This document shows positions 33,284-41,788 of a stretch of 64,000 nucleotides of DNA, one piece after another. This DNA is from Mucilaginibacter sp. OK098 (GTDB lineage: Bacteria > Bacteroidota > Bacteroidia > Sphingobacteriales > Sphingobacteriaceae): NCBI RefSeq assembly GCF_900142915.1, contig NZ_FRCM01000002.1:248001-312000 (forward strand), in the 5' to 3' direction. The position numbers were made by a program, and so were the translations under genes. The notes below the pieces were generated by a model. It did not search any database and was not told the DNA's origin. It worked only from the letters and a program-made list of their open reading frames with translations. The stretch's first letter is position 1, and each line of letters starts with the position of its first letter.

Positions 33284-34243
33284 TTATTTAGCTAAAACTA
33301 ATACTTTTCCGCTTCTGTACAAAACCTCTTCTTTTTGAATCTTGCTCTTTTCAGCGTTATCCATGGGCTGTTTGATGAGGTTATTCAAATCAGGCTGACC
33401 GGCGTCAACCCAAGCTGAATACCAGTAACTGCCAACCTCCAGTATCGCCGACCGCATCCGGCGCTCAACCATTCCTTTTAACATTTTATGATAAGCACCA
33501 GCGTATGCAGCAGAATAGTCCTTGATCTCTTTTTTTCCATGCGCAACCATTGCATACTTCTTATCAGGTGGAAAGGTTTTATTAAGGATCCGTTCAAAGC
33601 GTAACACTGTATCAACACTTTTAAATGAGCTGCGGCATATTTTAAAAGCCTCGGTTAACGGGTTTTCAATATACCGGGCCTTACCCACATAATAGTTATA
33701 CTGGTTGCTAAACAGCTCTGGGATCCGGCTTTCCCATAAGGCATGAATCCCGGTTTGATTGGTTAGCTGCCCGTTATAGTTTTGGGTTAAATGCAGGGGC
33801 ACATGCGCATCAGCAATGTAATGCCCCAAATTGGCCGATGTATTTAATATTGCAGTAGTATCATGTGCTTTAAAAGCTTTTACCAGCCTGTAATAGTTAT
33901 ATTGAATAGTCCATGGAACAGTGCCATATTTATCAAGCGTATCGACCGTATATTTTGCCGCCGCATCATACCAGTTATGCGGGATCCGTTTAAACGGATC
34001 TTTACCATAATGATCAGCATTTAAAAAATGATGGGGAGCCTCAGTAGAATCTACATATCGTCGTTTATCAGCACTAATAGCATGCTCAGTTAAATATTCA
34101 ATATTACTTTTATAAAAGCCAGACATAGCCTTAGGCAGGGTAAATACTGCAAGCCTGCCTATGCGGTAATGTGCGAAAAAACCCCAGGATGTGAATGTAA
34201 GGAGAAGAATTAATCCAATAGCCAGCCTGTAGAATTGTTTCAT
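33284..34243 (-). CDS. zinc-dependent phospholipase C / S1-P1 nuclease-like protein
   Basis: 319 aa from the ATG at 34243. The frame extends to 34390, but a perfect TATATTTG promoter box 3 nt upstream of 34243 and the hydrophobic N-terminus (RLAIGLILLLTFTSWGF) fix the start. Zinc ligands are likely in SWGFFAHYRIGR, APHHFLNADHYG and LGHYIADAHVPLH. The segment NYNGQLTNQTGIHALWESRI is strongly conserved in the family. Probably a secreted or periplasmic metallohydrolase. Whether it acts on phospholipid or nucleic acid is not decidable here. Confidence 0.88.
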   Translation of the reverse strand: MKQFYRLAIGLILLLTFTSWGFFAHYRIGRLAVFTLPKAMSGFYKSNIEYLTEHAISADKRRYVDSTEAPHHFLNADHYGKDPFKRIPHNWYDAAAKYTVDTLDKYGTVPWTIQYNYYRLVKAFKAHDTTAILNTSANLGHYIADAHVPLHLTQNYNGQLTNQTGIHALWESRIPELFSNQYNYYVGKARYIENPLTEAFKICRSSFKSVDTVLRFERILNKTFPPDKKYAMVAHGKKEIKDYSAAYAGAYHKMLKGMVERRMRSAILEVGSYWYSAWVDAGQPDLNNLIKQPMDNAEKSKIQKEEVLYRSGKVLVLAK

Positions 34244-34246
34244 GTT

Positions 34247-34254
34247 CAAATATA
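34247..34254 (-). promoter_or_regulatory. TAnnTTTG -7 box of the phospholipase C-like gene
   Basis: Minus strand TATATTTG, 3 nt before the ATG at 34243. Predicts a leaderless mRNA and sets the start codon. Confidence 0.65.
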
Positions 34255-34425
34255 AAAGTATTGTTGTTGTGTGGTTGTATTGTTTTGTCTGAATCAGAAT
34301 TTGCAGAATTTTTGAATTAACAGAATCTTGAATCAGAAAGTTAGATGGCCGTTTTCCGTTGAGTTCAACCATAAAACATCTTCCTAACAACTACAACATT
34401 TACAACCCTTACAACCTAAATCCAA
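34255..34425. repeat. word-repeat arms, GTTGTAAGGGTTG family
   Basis: Left words TTGTTGTTGTGTGGTTG at 34261-34281, complementary words ACAACTACAACATTTACAAC at 34388-34423. They lie in the divergent region between the phospholipase-like gene and rpsT. Confidence 0.65.
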
Positions 34426-34441
34426 AAAATAAAAAAAGGTA

Positions 34442-34472
34442 TTTGATTTTATAAATAATCATCCTATATTTG
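34442..34472 (+). promoter_or_regulatory. full consensus promoter of rpsT
   Basis: TTTG (34442-34445), exactly 19 nt, then TATATTTG (34465-34472). This is the complete Bacteroidota sigma-ABfr consensus. Transcription should start near 34477, giving a leader of about 37 nt. Confidence 0.88.
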
Positions 34473-34513
34473 CAGTCCTTAAAATAAAAGAAAAAGAATA
34501 ACAAAGCTATACA

Positions 34514-34768
34514 ATGGCAAATCATAAATCATCATTAAAAAGGATCCGTTCAAACGCTGCGAAGCGCTTACGCAACAGGTATCAGGCTAAAACCACCAGG
34601 AACGCCATAAAAAAATTAAGAGGCACAACTACTAAAGCTGATGCAAGTCCGCTTTTAGTTAAAGTGATATCAATGCTTGATCGTTTGGCTAAAAAGAATG
34701 TTATTCATAAAAATAAAGCTTCAAACAACAAGTCAAAGCTTACAAAATTTGTTAATACCTTAAAATAG
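34514..34768 (+). CDS. rpsT: 30S ribosomal protein S20
   Basis: 84 aa, basic, full length. Conserved [20 protein letters not shown] start and the C-terminal [20 protein letters not shown]. It binds 16S rRNA in the small subunit. It has a textbook promoter upstream and a strong terminator downstream, so it is a single-gene unit. Confidence 0.98.
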   Translation: MANHKSSLKRIRSNAAKRLRNRYQAKTTRNAIKKLRGTTTKADASPLLVKVISMLDRLAKKNVIHKNKASNNKSKLTKFVNTLK

Positions 34769-34787
34769 GTATCAGATATATTTAGTA

Positions 34788-34825
34788 AAAAGCCTGTTTC
34801 CTTACCTGGAGACGGGCTTTTTTAT
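34788..34825 (+). terminator. rho-independent terminator after rpsT
   Basis: AAAGCCTGTTTC / GAGACGGGCTTTTTT, stem with one G-U type mismatch and six T. Confidence 0.85.
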
Positions 34826-34971
34826 TGGCAAAAATTCCAGATTCTTTCTCTTGAAAAATAATTTAACTTATTTGAAATAAAAACAGAACAAAACAACACT
34901 CCTCTTTCGTATAAATGGTTGTATAACAGCCATTCGTAATAAAACACTACTGTAACTAAAACACATAGGCA

Positions 34972-37182
34972 TTGAGGATTTACTTAACCTTATCTTTATT
35001 ATCCATTACACTTTCAGGGTTTGCCGCCATTGACAGAGGCAGGGTGGATAGTTTAAAAACATTAATTGCCTCGTCAACAAACAAACAGGCGCTACCCGAT
35101 ACCGTAAACATAAACAGGCTAAATATCCTTGCTGCAAACTATTTTGACGCTTACCCGGATAGTACCCTTTTTTATGGGCACAAAAGCATTGAACAATCCC
35201 GCAGAATTAACTATAAAGCCGGCATAGCAAACGGACTGGTGCAAACAGGCCATGCAAATTTCTTTAAGGGAAAGTTTCAGCAGGGCCAGCAGGATTTTGA
35301 TGAAGCCATTGAAATTTATAAAAACATAAATGATTTAAAAGGGCTTAGCAATTGTTATAAACTTTACGGCCGCATGGATAATTTGCTGGCTAAATATCAA
35401 ACAGCCTTATTTTATTTAAACTTAGCGTTCGACATAAACAAACAACTAAAAAACGATACCGAAATTGCCGATACTTATAAAAATATAGGCATTGTTTATT
35501 TTAGCGAAGGCCAAAACTCTACCGCTCTTGATTATTATTACAAAGCATTATACATAACAATTAAAAATAACGACAATAAGGCTTCTGCCGCTATCTATAA
35601 TGACATTGGCGTTGTTTTACAAGGCATGGAAGTTTACCCCAAGGCGCTTGAATATTATAAAAAGGCACTTAATCTGTTTAAAGGCACAAACGACCTTAAT
35701 GGCGTTGGAACAGTTAATGAAAATATAGGTGAGGTACTTATTGCGCACAAGGAATATGACCGTGCTATTATTCACCTGTCAAAAGCAATTAAAATTGCCA
35801 AAAAACAGGATGATAAGGATGGCATGAGCTCTGTATACACCGATCTCGGTTTGTGTTACGCACATAAAAATCAGTTCATCCTGGCAAAAAGATATCTCGA
35901 CACCTCTTTACAAATTGCAAGTAAATACAAAATTGTTTATAACAAGGCATACGCTTTAATTGGCTTTGCTACCATGTATAACCTGCAAAAAGATTTTAAA
36001 AATGCTTATAAATATGCTACCCAGGGCCAGAAATTGGCAGCGACATTACGCAATTTAGCCGTACGTTCAAGTGCTGCTTTGCAATTGAACAAAACTTTGG
36101 CCGGCTTAGGCAAGTTTGATGACGCTTATGAAATGCTAAAACGGTATAATGAATTAAAAGACAGCCTGAATAATAACGAAAGCATTCAAAAGCTAACTTC
36201 ATATAACCTTGAACTTAGCTTTGCATCAAAAGAGCGGCAGCTTGCACAACAGCATAAAGAAAAAGATGAATCATACAATCAAAGGATAAAACAGCAGCGG
36301 TTAATAAATACAGTTTTCTTAACCATAATTGTCGCTATGCTTGCTATTTCAATTGTATACTACAGGCAAAAACGCAAACAACAGAAGATAAACGCAATGC
36401 TTGAGGATAAGAACCGGGAAGTGTTGCAGCAAAAAGCCGATCTTGACGACCAGGCCCAAAAGTTAAATAACCTGAACATTTTAAAGGACAGATTAATATC
36501 TGTACTGGCGCATGACCTTAGGGCACCTTTAAGCACCCTCAGAGGCCTGTTTAGTTTATTACAGGATGAAACCATAACGCACGAGCAATTGCTTGATATG
36601 ATACCCAGTGTGTTAAAAAAGCTTGAATACACCTCCGACTTTTTGGATACACTCCTGTTTTGGATAAATAGCCAGATGGATAATTTTGAGAACTCGGCAA
36701 AGAGCTTTTATATTAAAGACATTGTTGCGTATGAAACGGAAAACTACTGCGAGCAGGCCAAACTAAAAGGCATTAACCTTATTGATAGCGTTCCGCAGAA
36801 TGTTATCGCCTCCGCCGATCCTAACTCCATCCGTATAGTTATCCGTAATTTAATTACCAATGCTATAAAATTTTCAAAGCAAAACGATACCATCGAAATT
36901 ACCGCTATGTTACAGGACGATCATAATTACATCATCTCTGTAAAAGATACCGGCATGGGTATGAGCGATGATCAGCTTGGCAAACTATTTAAGAGCAAGG
37001 TTAACAGCAATACCGGCACTAACAACGAATCGGGAACAGGAATGGGGATGCTGTTTTGTAAGGACCTGGTTGAAAAATGCAGCGGAAAAATCTGGGTTAC
37101 CAGCAAACAGGGCCAGGGCACCAAGTTTTCGTTTACAGTTCCAACAGGCTCATTTACCGAAACCCGCCTTGAAGTAGCCTAA
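34972..37182 (+). CDS. TPR-containing sensor histidine kinase
   Basis: 736 aa, TTG start at 34972. Signal-like N-terminus (LSITLSGFAAID). About seven TPR units cover residues 50-390 (YKNIGIVYFSEGQNSTALDY, YNDIGVVLQGMEVYPKALEY). One membrane helix near residue 445 (TVFLTIIVAMLAISIVYY) is followed by a coiled coil, a HisKA box LAHDLRAPLSTLRGL (phospho-His about 514) and HATPase motifs (NLITNAIKFS, DTGMGMS, GTGMGM). It would sense periplasmic protein contacts and signal inward. No response regulator is adjacent, so it is an orphan kinase. Confidence 0.92.
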   Translation: MRIYLTLSLLSITLSGFAAIDRGRVDSLKTLIASSTNKQALPDTVNINRLNILAANYFDAYPDSTLFYGHKSIEQSRRINYKAGIANGLVQTGHANFFKGKFQQGQQDFDEAIEIYKNINDLKGLSNCYKLYGRMDNLLAKYQTALFYLNLAFDINKQLKNDTEIADTYKNIGIVYFSEGQNSTALDYYYKALYITIKNNDNKASAAIYNDIGVVLQGMEVYPKALEYYKKALNLFKGTNDLNGVGTVNENIGEVLIAHKEYDRAIIHLSKAIKIAKKQDDKDGMSSVYTDLGLCYAHKNQFILAKRYLDTSLQIASKYKIVYNKAYALIGFATMYNLQKDFKNAYKYATQGQKLAATLRNLAVRSSAALQLNKTLAGLGKFDDAYEMLKRYNELKDSLNNNESIQKLTSYNLELSFASKERQLAQQHKEKDESYNQRIKQQRLINTVFLTIIVAMLAISIVYYRQKRKQQKINAMLEDKNREVLQQKADLDDQAQKLNNLNILKDRLISVLAHDLRAPLSTLRGLFSLLQDETITHEQLLDMIPSVLKKLEYTSDFLDTLLFWINSQMDNFENSAKSFYIKDIVAYETENYCEQAKLKGINLIDSVPQNVIASADPNSIRIVIRNLITNAIKFSKQNDTIEITAMLQDDHNYIISVKDTGMGMSDDQLGKLFKSKVNSNTGTNNESGTGMGMLFCKDLVEKCSGKIWVTSKQGQGTKFSFTVPTGSFTETRLEVA

Positions 37183-37184
37183 TT

Positions 37185-37691
37185 TTACCAGCCAAACCTG
37201 TAGGCAAACCTTATGGCTGTTTGTTGTACCTGGTGTTGCGACCATTTTTCGTACCGCAAGCCAAAATCAACACTGTGTTTTTCATTTATCGGAATTAAAA
37301 AACCAGGCCCTATTGAAAACGCAAAAAGATCCTGCTTTAAATAATTGGTTTCTATAGCTGTTCCCAACTCTCCCTCAAAATAGATCCCCTGATTCACATA
37401 ATATTTCACCCCGGCTTTTAATGGTATAAACCTTGCGGCAGTAAGCGTTTTTGAGTTGGTAAACAAATTACCTTTATAAAAAAAGGTTGAGTAAGCTGCA
37501 GTAGCGGTTATAGCTAACTTATCAGAAACAGGAAACTCGCCTTTACCCGATACAGTAAGTCCAATATTATAAACGCTCACATTAGGAATTCCCAATTCAG
37601 CACCAATGCTGAAAGCTTTTTTTAGCGGCTCATCCTGGGCCATGATTTGTAAAGAAGAGAACAGAAATATTAAAAATAAAAATCGTTTCAT
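37185..37691 (-). CDS. small outer-membrane beta-barrel protein (paralogue D)
   Basis: 168 aa. Signal peptide to LQIMAQ. Shares FIPLKAGVKYYV, YFEGELGTAIE, FSIGPGFLIP, SVDFGLRYEKW and the final TAIRFAYRFGW with paralogues A-C but lies 11 kb away on the other strand. Ends 2 bp from the convergent kinase gene. Three CACAAATTGTG hairpins lie 37-131 bp upstream and may control it. Confidence 0.84.
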   Translation of the reverse strand: MKRFLFLIFLFSSLQIMAQDEPLKKAFSIGAELGIPNVSVYNIGLTVSGKGEFPVSDKLAITATAAYSTFFYKGNLFTNSKTLTAARFIPLKAGVKYYVNQGIYFEGELGTAIETNYLKQDLFAFSIGPGFLIPINEKHSVDFGLRYEKWSQHQVQQTAIRFAYRFGW

Positions 37692-37727
37692 TAATCGGGG
37701 GTAATTAAATTTTCATTCTTTTTCATC

Positions 37728-37822
37728 ATCACAAATTGTGATCATGAGGTATGTAATCACAAATTGTGATTACATTGATGCACTTTAAGAGTATGCGGTC
37801 ACAAATTGTGACCGCATACTCT
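37728..37822. repeat. three hairpins with the core TCACAAATTGTGA
   Basis: Copy 1 at 37728-37742 has 7-bp arms. Copy 2 at 37751-37775 has 12-bp arms (ATGTAATCACAA). Copy 3 at 37788-37822 has 17-bp perfect arms (AGAGTATGCGGTCACAA). All share the same 13-nt core with a single central A, while the outer stem sequences differ completely. They lie between gldA and barrel D. Confidence 0.9.
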
Positions 37823-37844
37823 CATATAATTATTTAAGTAAAGC

Positions 37845-37892
37845 CATACAACCTTTACAACCACTCAAACCACTACAACATTTACAACTTTA
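37845..37892. repeat. word-repeat arm, GTTGTAAGGGTTG family
   Basis: Words ACAACCTTTACAACCACTC and CCACTACAACATTTACAAC. It lies directly after the gldA stop codon (minus strand). Confidence 0.7.
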
Positions 37893-37897
37893 CCTCA

Positions 37898-38605
37898 CTA
37901 CACATTCGTCAACCCGATAAATATATTCTCAAGCGTTTTGCCTTTATTTTTACTTCTTAAGCCTTCAAGGGTATCATCTGCTACTATTTTACCTCTGTTA
38001 ATGATGATAACCTGGCTGCAAACGGCTTCAACCTCCTGCATAATATGTGTTGAAAGAATAACAGTTTTTGTTTTACCAAGATCCACTATCAGCTGCCGGA
38101 TACCTATCAATTGGTTAGGGTCAAGGCCAGATGTTGGCTCGTCCAATATCAACACCTCCGGATCATGCAGAATGGCCTGTGCAAGGCCCACACGCTGCCG
38201 GTAGCCTTTTGATAGCTGCCCAACCTTTTTATGCTGTTCAGGGCCAAGCCCGGTTTGCTCAATAATATCAGCGATCCGTTTTTGGGGCGATTTCATTTTG
38301 TGAATGCCTGCAATAAATTCCATCGATTCCCTTACATACATATCCAGGTAAAGCGGATTACTCTCGGGCAGGTAACCTATATTGCGTTTTACATCTATTG
38401 CCTGTGTTTCAACATCAAAACCACATACTGATGCCTTACCTGCCGTTTGCGGAATAAATCCGGTAAGTATTTTCATGGTAGTTGATTTACCAGCACCATT
38501 AGGCCCCAAAAAGCCTAACACGCCGGGTTTAGCGCTAAAGCTGATTCCATCCAGCGCTTTTTGCGCCCCATAAACTTTTGTTAGTGATTCAACAACAATG
38601 CTCAT
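37898..38605 (-). CDS. gldA: gliding-motility ABC transporter ATP-binding subunit GldA
   Basis: 235 aa. Walker A GPNGAGKST (about residue 35), Q loop in IGYLPESNPLY, signature LSKGYRQRVGLAQAI, Walker B VLILDEPTSGLDP and switch His in STHIMQEVE. The closest known family is GldA, the ATPase for GldF-GldG; the fused GldFG is 9 kb away on the other strand. The start is supported by a TACTTTTG box 4 nt upstream. Confidence 0.9.
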   Translation of the reverse strand: MSIVVESLTKVYGAQKALDGISFSAKPGVLGFLGPNGAGKSTTMKILTGFIPQTAGKASVCGFDVETQAIDVKRNIGYLPESNPLYLDMYVRESMEFIAGIHKMKSPQKRIADIIEQTGLGPEQHKKVGQLSKGYRQRVGLAQAILHDPEVLILDEPTSGLDPNQLIGIRQLIVDLGKTKTVILSTHIMQEVEAVCSQVIIINRGKIVADDTLEGLRSKNKGKTLENIFIGLTNV

Positions 38606-38609
38606 AGTT

Positions 38610-38617
38610 CAAAAGTA
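38610..38617 (-). promoter_or_regulatory. TAnnTTTG -7 box of gldA
   Basis: Minus strand TACTTTTG, 4 nt before the ATG at 38605. Predicts a leaderless gldA mRNA. Confidence 0.65.
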
Positions 38618-38623
38618 TGTTTT

Positions 38624-38651
38624 AGATATGAGATGTGAGATATGAGATGTG
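38624..38651. repeat. tandem 14-mer AGATATGAGATGTG x2
   Basis: Two exact consecutive copies just upstream of the gldA promoter box. The rest of the 294-bp gap to trxA shows only the trxA promoter. Confidence 0.75.
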
Positions 38652-38838
38652 AGAAATTCAACGTTTTTCAAATCGGGAAATCTTTTAATCCTTTAATCAT
38701 GGTTCAAACCATCAGACAAAAAATCAGTCCAATCATCATGCAATTGCAACCAAAAAATCATACTATTGTCAACCGAAAATCAAACAATACATTTAGGCAG
38801 GCCGGCGATAATTTAATTGTCATATTGTCAGGTATACA

Positions 38839-38871
38839 TTTGCGGCAAGCTATTTGAATAGTATATATTTG
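38839..38871 (+). promoter_or_regulatory. promoter of trxA
   Basis: TTTG (38839-38842), 21 nt, TATATTTG (38864-38871). The spacer is 2 nt longer than the 19-nt norm. Leader about 25 nt. Confidence 0.6.
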
Positions 38872-38899
38872 TAACACAAAAAATTAAATTTTAGAAATC

Positions 38900-39220
38900 A
38901 TGGCTTTAGAAATAACTGATGCAAACTTTGACGAACTCGTCCTTAAATCTGACAAACCAGTATTAATTGATTTTTGGGCAGAATGGTGCGGACCTTGTCG
39001 TATGGTAGGCCCAGTAGTTGAAGAAATTGCAAAAGAATATGAAGGCAAGGCGGTTGTAGGAAAAGTTAATGTTGACCATAATCCCGGGATCTCTGTAAAA
39101 TTCGGGATCCGCAATATACCAGCTCTATTATTCTTTAAAAACGGCGAGATCGTTGATAAACAAATAGGCGCTGTTCCAAAATCTGTTTTAACAGAAAAAT
39201 TAGCTAAGCAATTAGTTTAA
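38900..39220 (+). CDS. trxA: thioredoxin
   Basis: 106 aa. Active site W29-C30-G31-P32-C33, the cis-Pro loop in GIRNIPALLFF, and full-length fold. General cytoplasmic protein-disulfide reductase. Own promoter and a hairpin downstream. Confidence 0.97.
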   Translation: MALEITDANFDELVLKSDKPVLIDFWAEWCGPCRMVGPVVEEIAKEYEGKAVVGKVNVDHNPGISVKFGIRNIPALLFFKNGEIVDKQIGAVPKSVLTEKLAKQLV

Positions 39221-39245
39221 TTTTTATTATATTGATTTTAAAATG

Positions 39246-39283
39246 ATTGCACCGGTTAGTATAAGCTGATCGGTGCAATTGTT
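39246..39283 (+). terminator. hairpin terminator after trxA
   Basis: ATTGCACCG / CGGTGCAAT perfect 9-bp stem, 16-nt loop, then TGTTTTAT. Loop is long and T run weak, so termination is likely but not certain. Confidence 0.65.
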
Positions 39284-39345
39284 TTATAAATCAATCTTTT
39301 TATAATCGGTGAAATCATTCTATCAATCGGTGTAATCGTACAATA

Positions 39346-40260
39346 ATGTTAAGTGATGACCAACATATAAGACAATTGGCAAACCTCGAGCTGCTGGCCC
39401 GACAGGTTGTTGAAGGTTTTATTACCGGTTTACATCAAAGCCCTTTTCATGGTTTTTCGGTTGAGTTTGCCGAACACCGTCTCTATAACAATGGCGAATC
39501 GGTAAAAAACATCGACTGGAAACTTCTTGCACGTACCGACAAGCTGTTTGTAAAACAGTTTGAAGAAGAAACCAACCTGCGCTGTTATCTCCTGCTTGAT
39601 ACGTCATCATCTATGAACTTCCCCGACAAAGGGATAAACAAGCTGCAATTCTCCATTTATGCAATAGCTTCGCTTATGCACCTGTTTAAAAAACAACGGG
39701 ACGCATTTGGCTTGTGCCTGTTTAGTGACAAGGCCGATATAATAACCCAGGTAAAATCAACCACATCGCACTTATTTTACTTGTACGCTGAGCTCGAAAA
39801 AGCGTACAACAATCCTAAAATAAATACTGCCACAAACATTACACAGGTGCTGCACCAGGTTGCCGGGCAAATCCATCAGCGCTCAATGATCATCCTGTTT
39901 AGCGATATGTTTGAAAATAGCCTGAACCCTGAAAAAATGCAATCGCTGTTTGCTGCTATTCAGCATTTAAAATACAACAAGCACGAAGTGGTTATTTTTA
40001 ATGTTAGCGATAAACACAAGGAAATTGATTTCAATTTTGATAACCGTCCGCATCAATTTATTGATATTGAAAGCGGCGAACAGGTGCGGGTACATCCAAA
40101 TAAGATCCGTGAGTCTTATATTTCGTCATTATCACAATACCGCCATCAGCTCGAGTTAAAATGTGCACAATACCATATCGATATTGTTGATGCCTATATT
40201 GAAGACGGGTATAACAATGTGCTAAAATCATATCTTATTAAACGGAATAAGATGATATAA
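39346..40260 (+). CDS. DUF58 protein (vWA-like)
   Basis: 304 aa. The DUF58 motif VKNIDWKLLARTDKLFVKQFEEE precedes a degenerate MIDAS sequence LLLDTSSSMNF (DxSxS). Typical of the protein that accompanies MoxR-type AAA ATPases in Bacteroidota stress or aerotolerance clusters. No MoxR, BatA or BatB gene is adjacent here, so the gene is isolated. Cytoplasmic. Role unknown. Confidence 0.9.
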   Translation: MLSDDQHIRQLANLELLARQVVEGFITGLHQSPFHGFSVEFAEHRLYNNGESVKNIDWKLLARTDKLFVKQFEEETNLRCYLLLDTSSSMNFPDKGINKLQFSIYAIASLMHLFKKQRDAFGLCLFSDKADIITQVKSTTSHLFYLYAELEKAYNNPKINTATNITQVLHQVAGQIHQRSMIILFSDMFENSLNPEKMQSLFAAIQHLKYNKHEVVIFNVSDKHKEIDFNFDNRPHQFIDIESGEQVRVHPNKIRESYISSLSQYRHQLELKCAQYHIDIVDAYIEDGYNNVLKSYLIKRNKMI

Positions 40261-40262
40261 AA

Positions 40263-40291
40263 AAAGCTGTTCTTTTTTCAAAAACAGCTTT
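40263..40291. terminator. bidirectional hairpin terminator
   Basis: AAAGCTGTT / AACAGCTTT with an 11-nt T/A loop, between the convergent DUF58 and histidine kinase genes. On the minus strand it ends in five T after the stem. Confidence 0.65.
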
Positions 40292-40364
40292 ATAGGGGTA
40301 ACAAGGAACTAAAACTTCACACCTCAAAATAACAGAGCAATTATGAAGATTTAGTGAAGTTGTT

Positions 40365-41678
40365 TTAATTAAAGATAAGCTTTATTGCCGTCCCTTTTTC
40401 TCTTACCGATTTTATCTGGATTTTTATATCATGAAACGTGGTTATGCTCTTTACTATAGCAAGGCCTAATCCATAGCTTTCCCTTTCGTCTGTATCCAGT
40501 TTTTCAAAACGGTTAAATGCTTTTTCAATTTGCTGGCCGCTCATTCCTGTTCCTGTATCGGCAATTTCAAGTACATATCCTTCAGAGTTTAAGTAGTCTG
40601 TAATTGTTATACTGCCCTGCTCGCGGTTATATTTTATTGAATTGTTTATAATGTTAAACAATACGGTGTGCATTAAACTATGATTACCTCTTATTGAGTA
40701 GGCATGCTTTATATTATTGCTGAACGTAATTTTGCGGTCCTCCAGCCTATCCTCAAGCTCACCATAAACCTCAACCACAATATCAGCAATGCGGATCTTG
40801 TCGTTTTTATTAAACTGCTTATTTTCAACCTTCGATATTAAAAGCAAGCTATTGATAATGCTTTTTAGCCTGTTTAAAGTTTTAAGAGAAGCGAATATTT
40901 TGTTCTCGCTATCCTCTTTTAAGTCTTCGTGCGATAATATATTTTCCAGTCTCGAGCTAATGATTGATATAGGCGTAAGCAGTTCATGCGATACATTAGC
41001 AATAAATTGTTTTTCAAGGATAAACAGATCAGCTATTTTTTTCATTAAAGTGCTTATGCTGTCATCAAGCAGCTTAAAATCCTGTGTGCTGGTTTCTATC
41101 TTTTCATAATCAAAGTTCATTGGGTCATTTACTTTGATCAGTTTCCTGTCAATAATTCTGTAGAACGGAGCCAGCAGGTATTTAGTAAAAATCAAATCGA
41201 TTACCAACGTAAGCAATAAGGCAACTACCAGCATTAGCAGTGTAAATTGCTTAATGGTTTGCTTTAATTGTATCACCGTATCAAGGGTATCCCCTATTTC
41301 CAGCAGGTAACTATGATTTTCGAAATTAAAACGGTAGGTAAGGATAAGGTAGCTATCCGTACTTTTCTCAATGGTTCGTTTTTGAGTACTAAAGCTTTCT
41401 GTGGGATGCCTGTCGGGTTGGTAGGGTATTGATTTAAGATATATGTATTCTTCCTTTAAAATATTATAATTGGTAAAACTTTGCTGCTGACTTAATACCT
41501 GGCTAATTTCTTTTGATGAAAGGTTTCTTATAAATACATCCTTCTTATTTTTAAGCCTTGATGATAAATGAGCGTAAGTGATCTTCTCCAGCGAAAACAA
41601 AATAAGTAAACCGGTAAATACAATAATAGCCAACTTGGTTAAAGTATTATATAAAGCCAGTTTTATTTGTAGTTTCAT
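40365..41678 (-). CDS. two-component sensor histidine kinase
   Basis: 437 aa. Membrane segments at about 13-30 and 145-165 flank a periplasmic sensor region of about 115 residues with no known domain. HisKA box ANVSHELLTPISIISSRL has phospho-His 231; HATPase boxes are NIINNSIKYN, DTGTGMS and YGLGLAIVK. The regulator gene is upstream on the same strand, 110 bp away, with a TTGATTAAGTT word hairpin between. Signal unknown. Confidence 0.94.
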   Translation of the reverse strand: MKLQIKLALYNTLTKLAIIVFTGLLILFSLEKITYAHLSSRLKNKKDVFIRNLSSKEISQVLSQQQSFTNYNILKEEYIYLKSIPYQPDRHPTESFSTQKRTIEKSTDSYLILTYRFNFENHSYLLEIGDTLDTVIQLKQTIKQFTLLMLVVALLLTLVIDLIFTKYLLAPFYRIIDRKLIKVNDPMNFDYEKIETSTQDFKLLDDSISTLMKKIADLFILEKQFIANVSHELLTPISIISSRLENILSHEDLKEDSENKIFASLKTLNRLKSIINSLLLISKVENKQFNKNDKIRIADIVVEVYGELEDRLEDRKITFSNNIKHAYSIRGNHSLMHTVLFNIINNSIKYNREQGSITITDYLNSEGYVLEIADTGTGMSGQQIEKAFNRFEKLDTDERESYGLGLAIVKSITTFHDIKIQIKSVREKGTAIKLIFN

Positions 41679-41683
41679 TTGTG

Positions 41684-41787
41684 TTAAGTTGATTAAGTTA
41701 GATTGGGTTGATTAAGTTGATTAGGTTATTTTTCAATTCATTATTAACCCAATCAACAACTCTCTTAATCAACTCAATCAACCACTC
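41684..41787. repeat. word-repeat hairpin, TTGATTAAGTT family
   Basis: Left arm 41684-41730 (GTTAAGTTGATTAAGTTAG, GGGTTGATTAAGTTGATTAG), right arm 41745-41784 (AACCCAATCAACAACTC, CTTAATCAACTCAATCAACC). It lies inside the regulator-kinase operon. Confidence 0.85.
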
Positions 41788-41788
41788 C

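Noticed and set aside
37728..37822. CRP-type operator sites
   Set aside because: The half sites face outward (TCACA..TGTGA) rather than TGTGA..TCACA, so the order is reversed.
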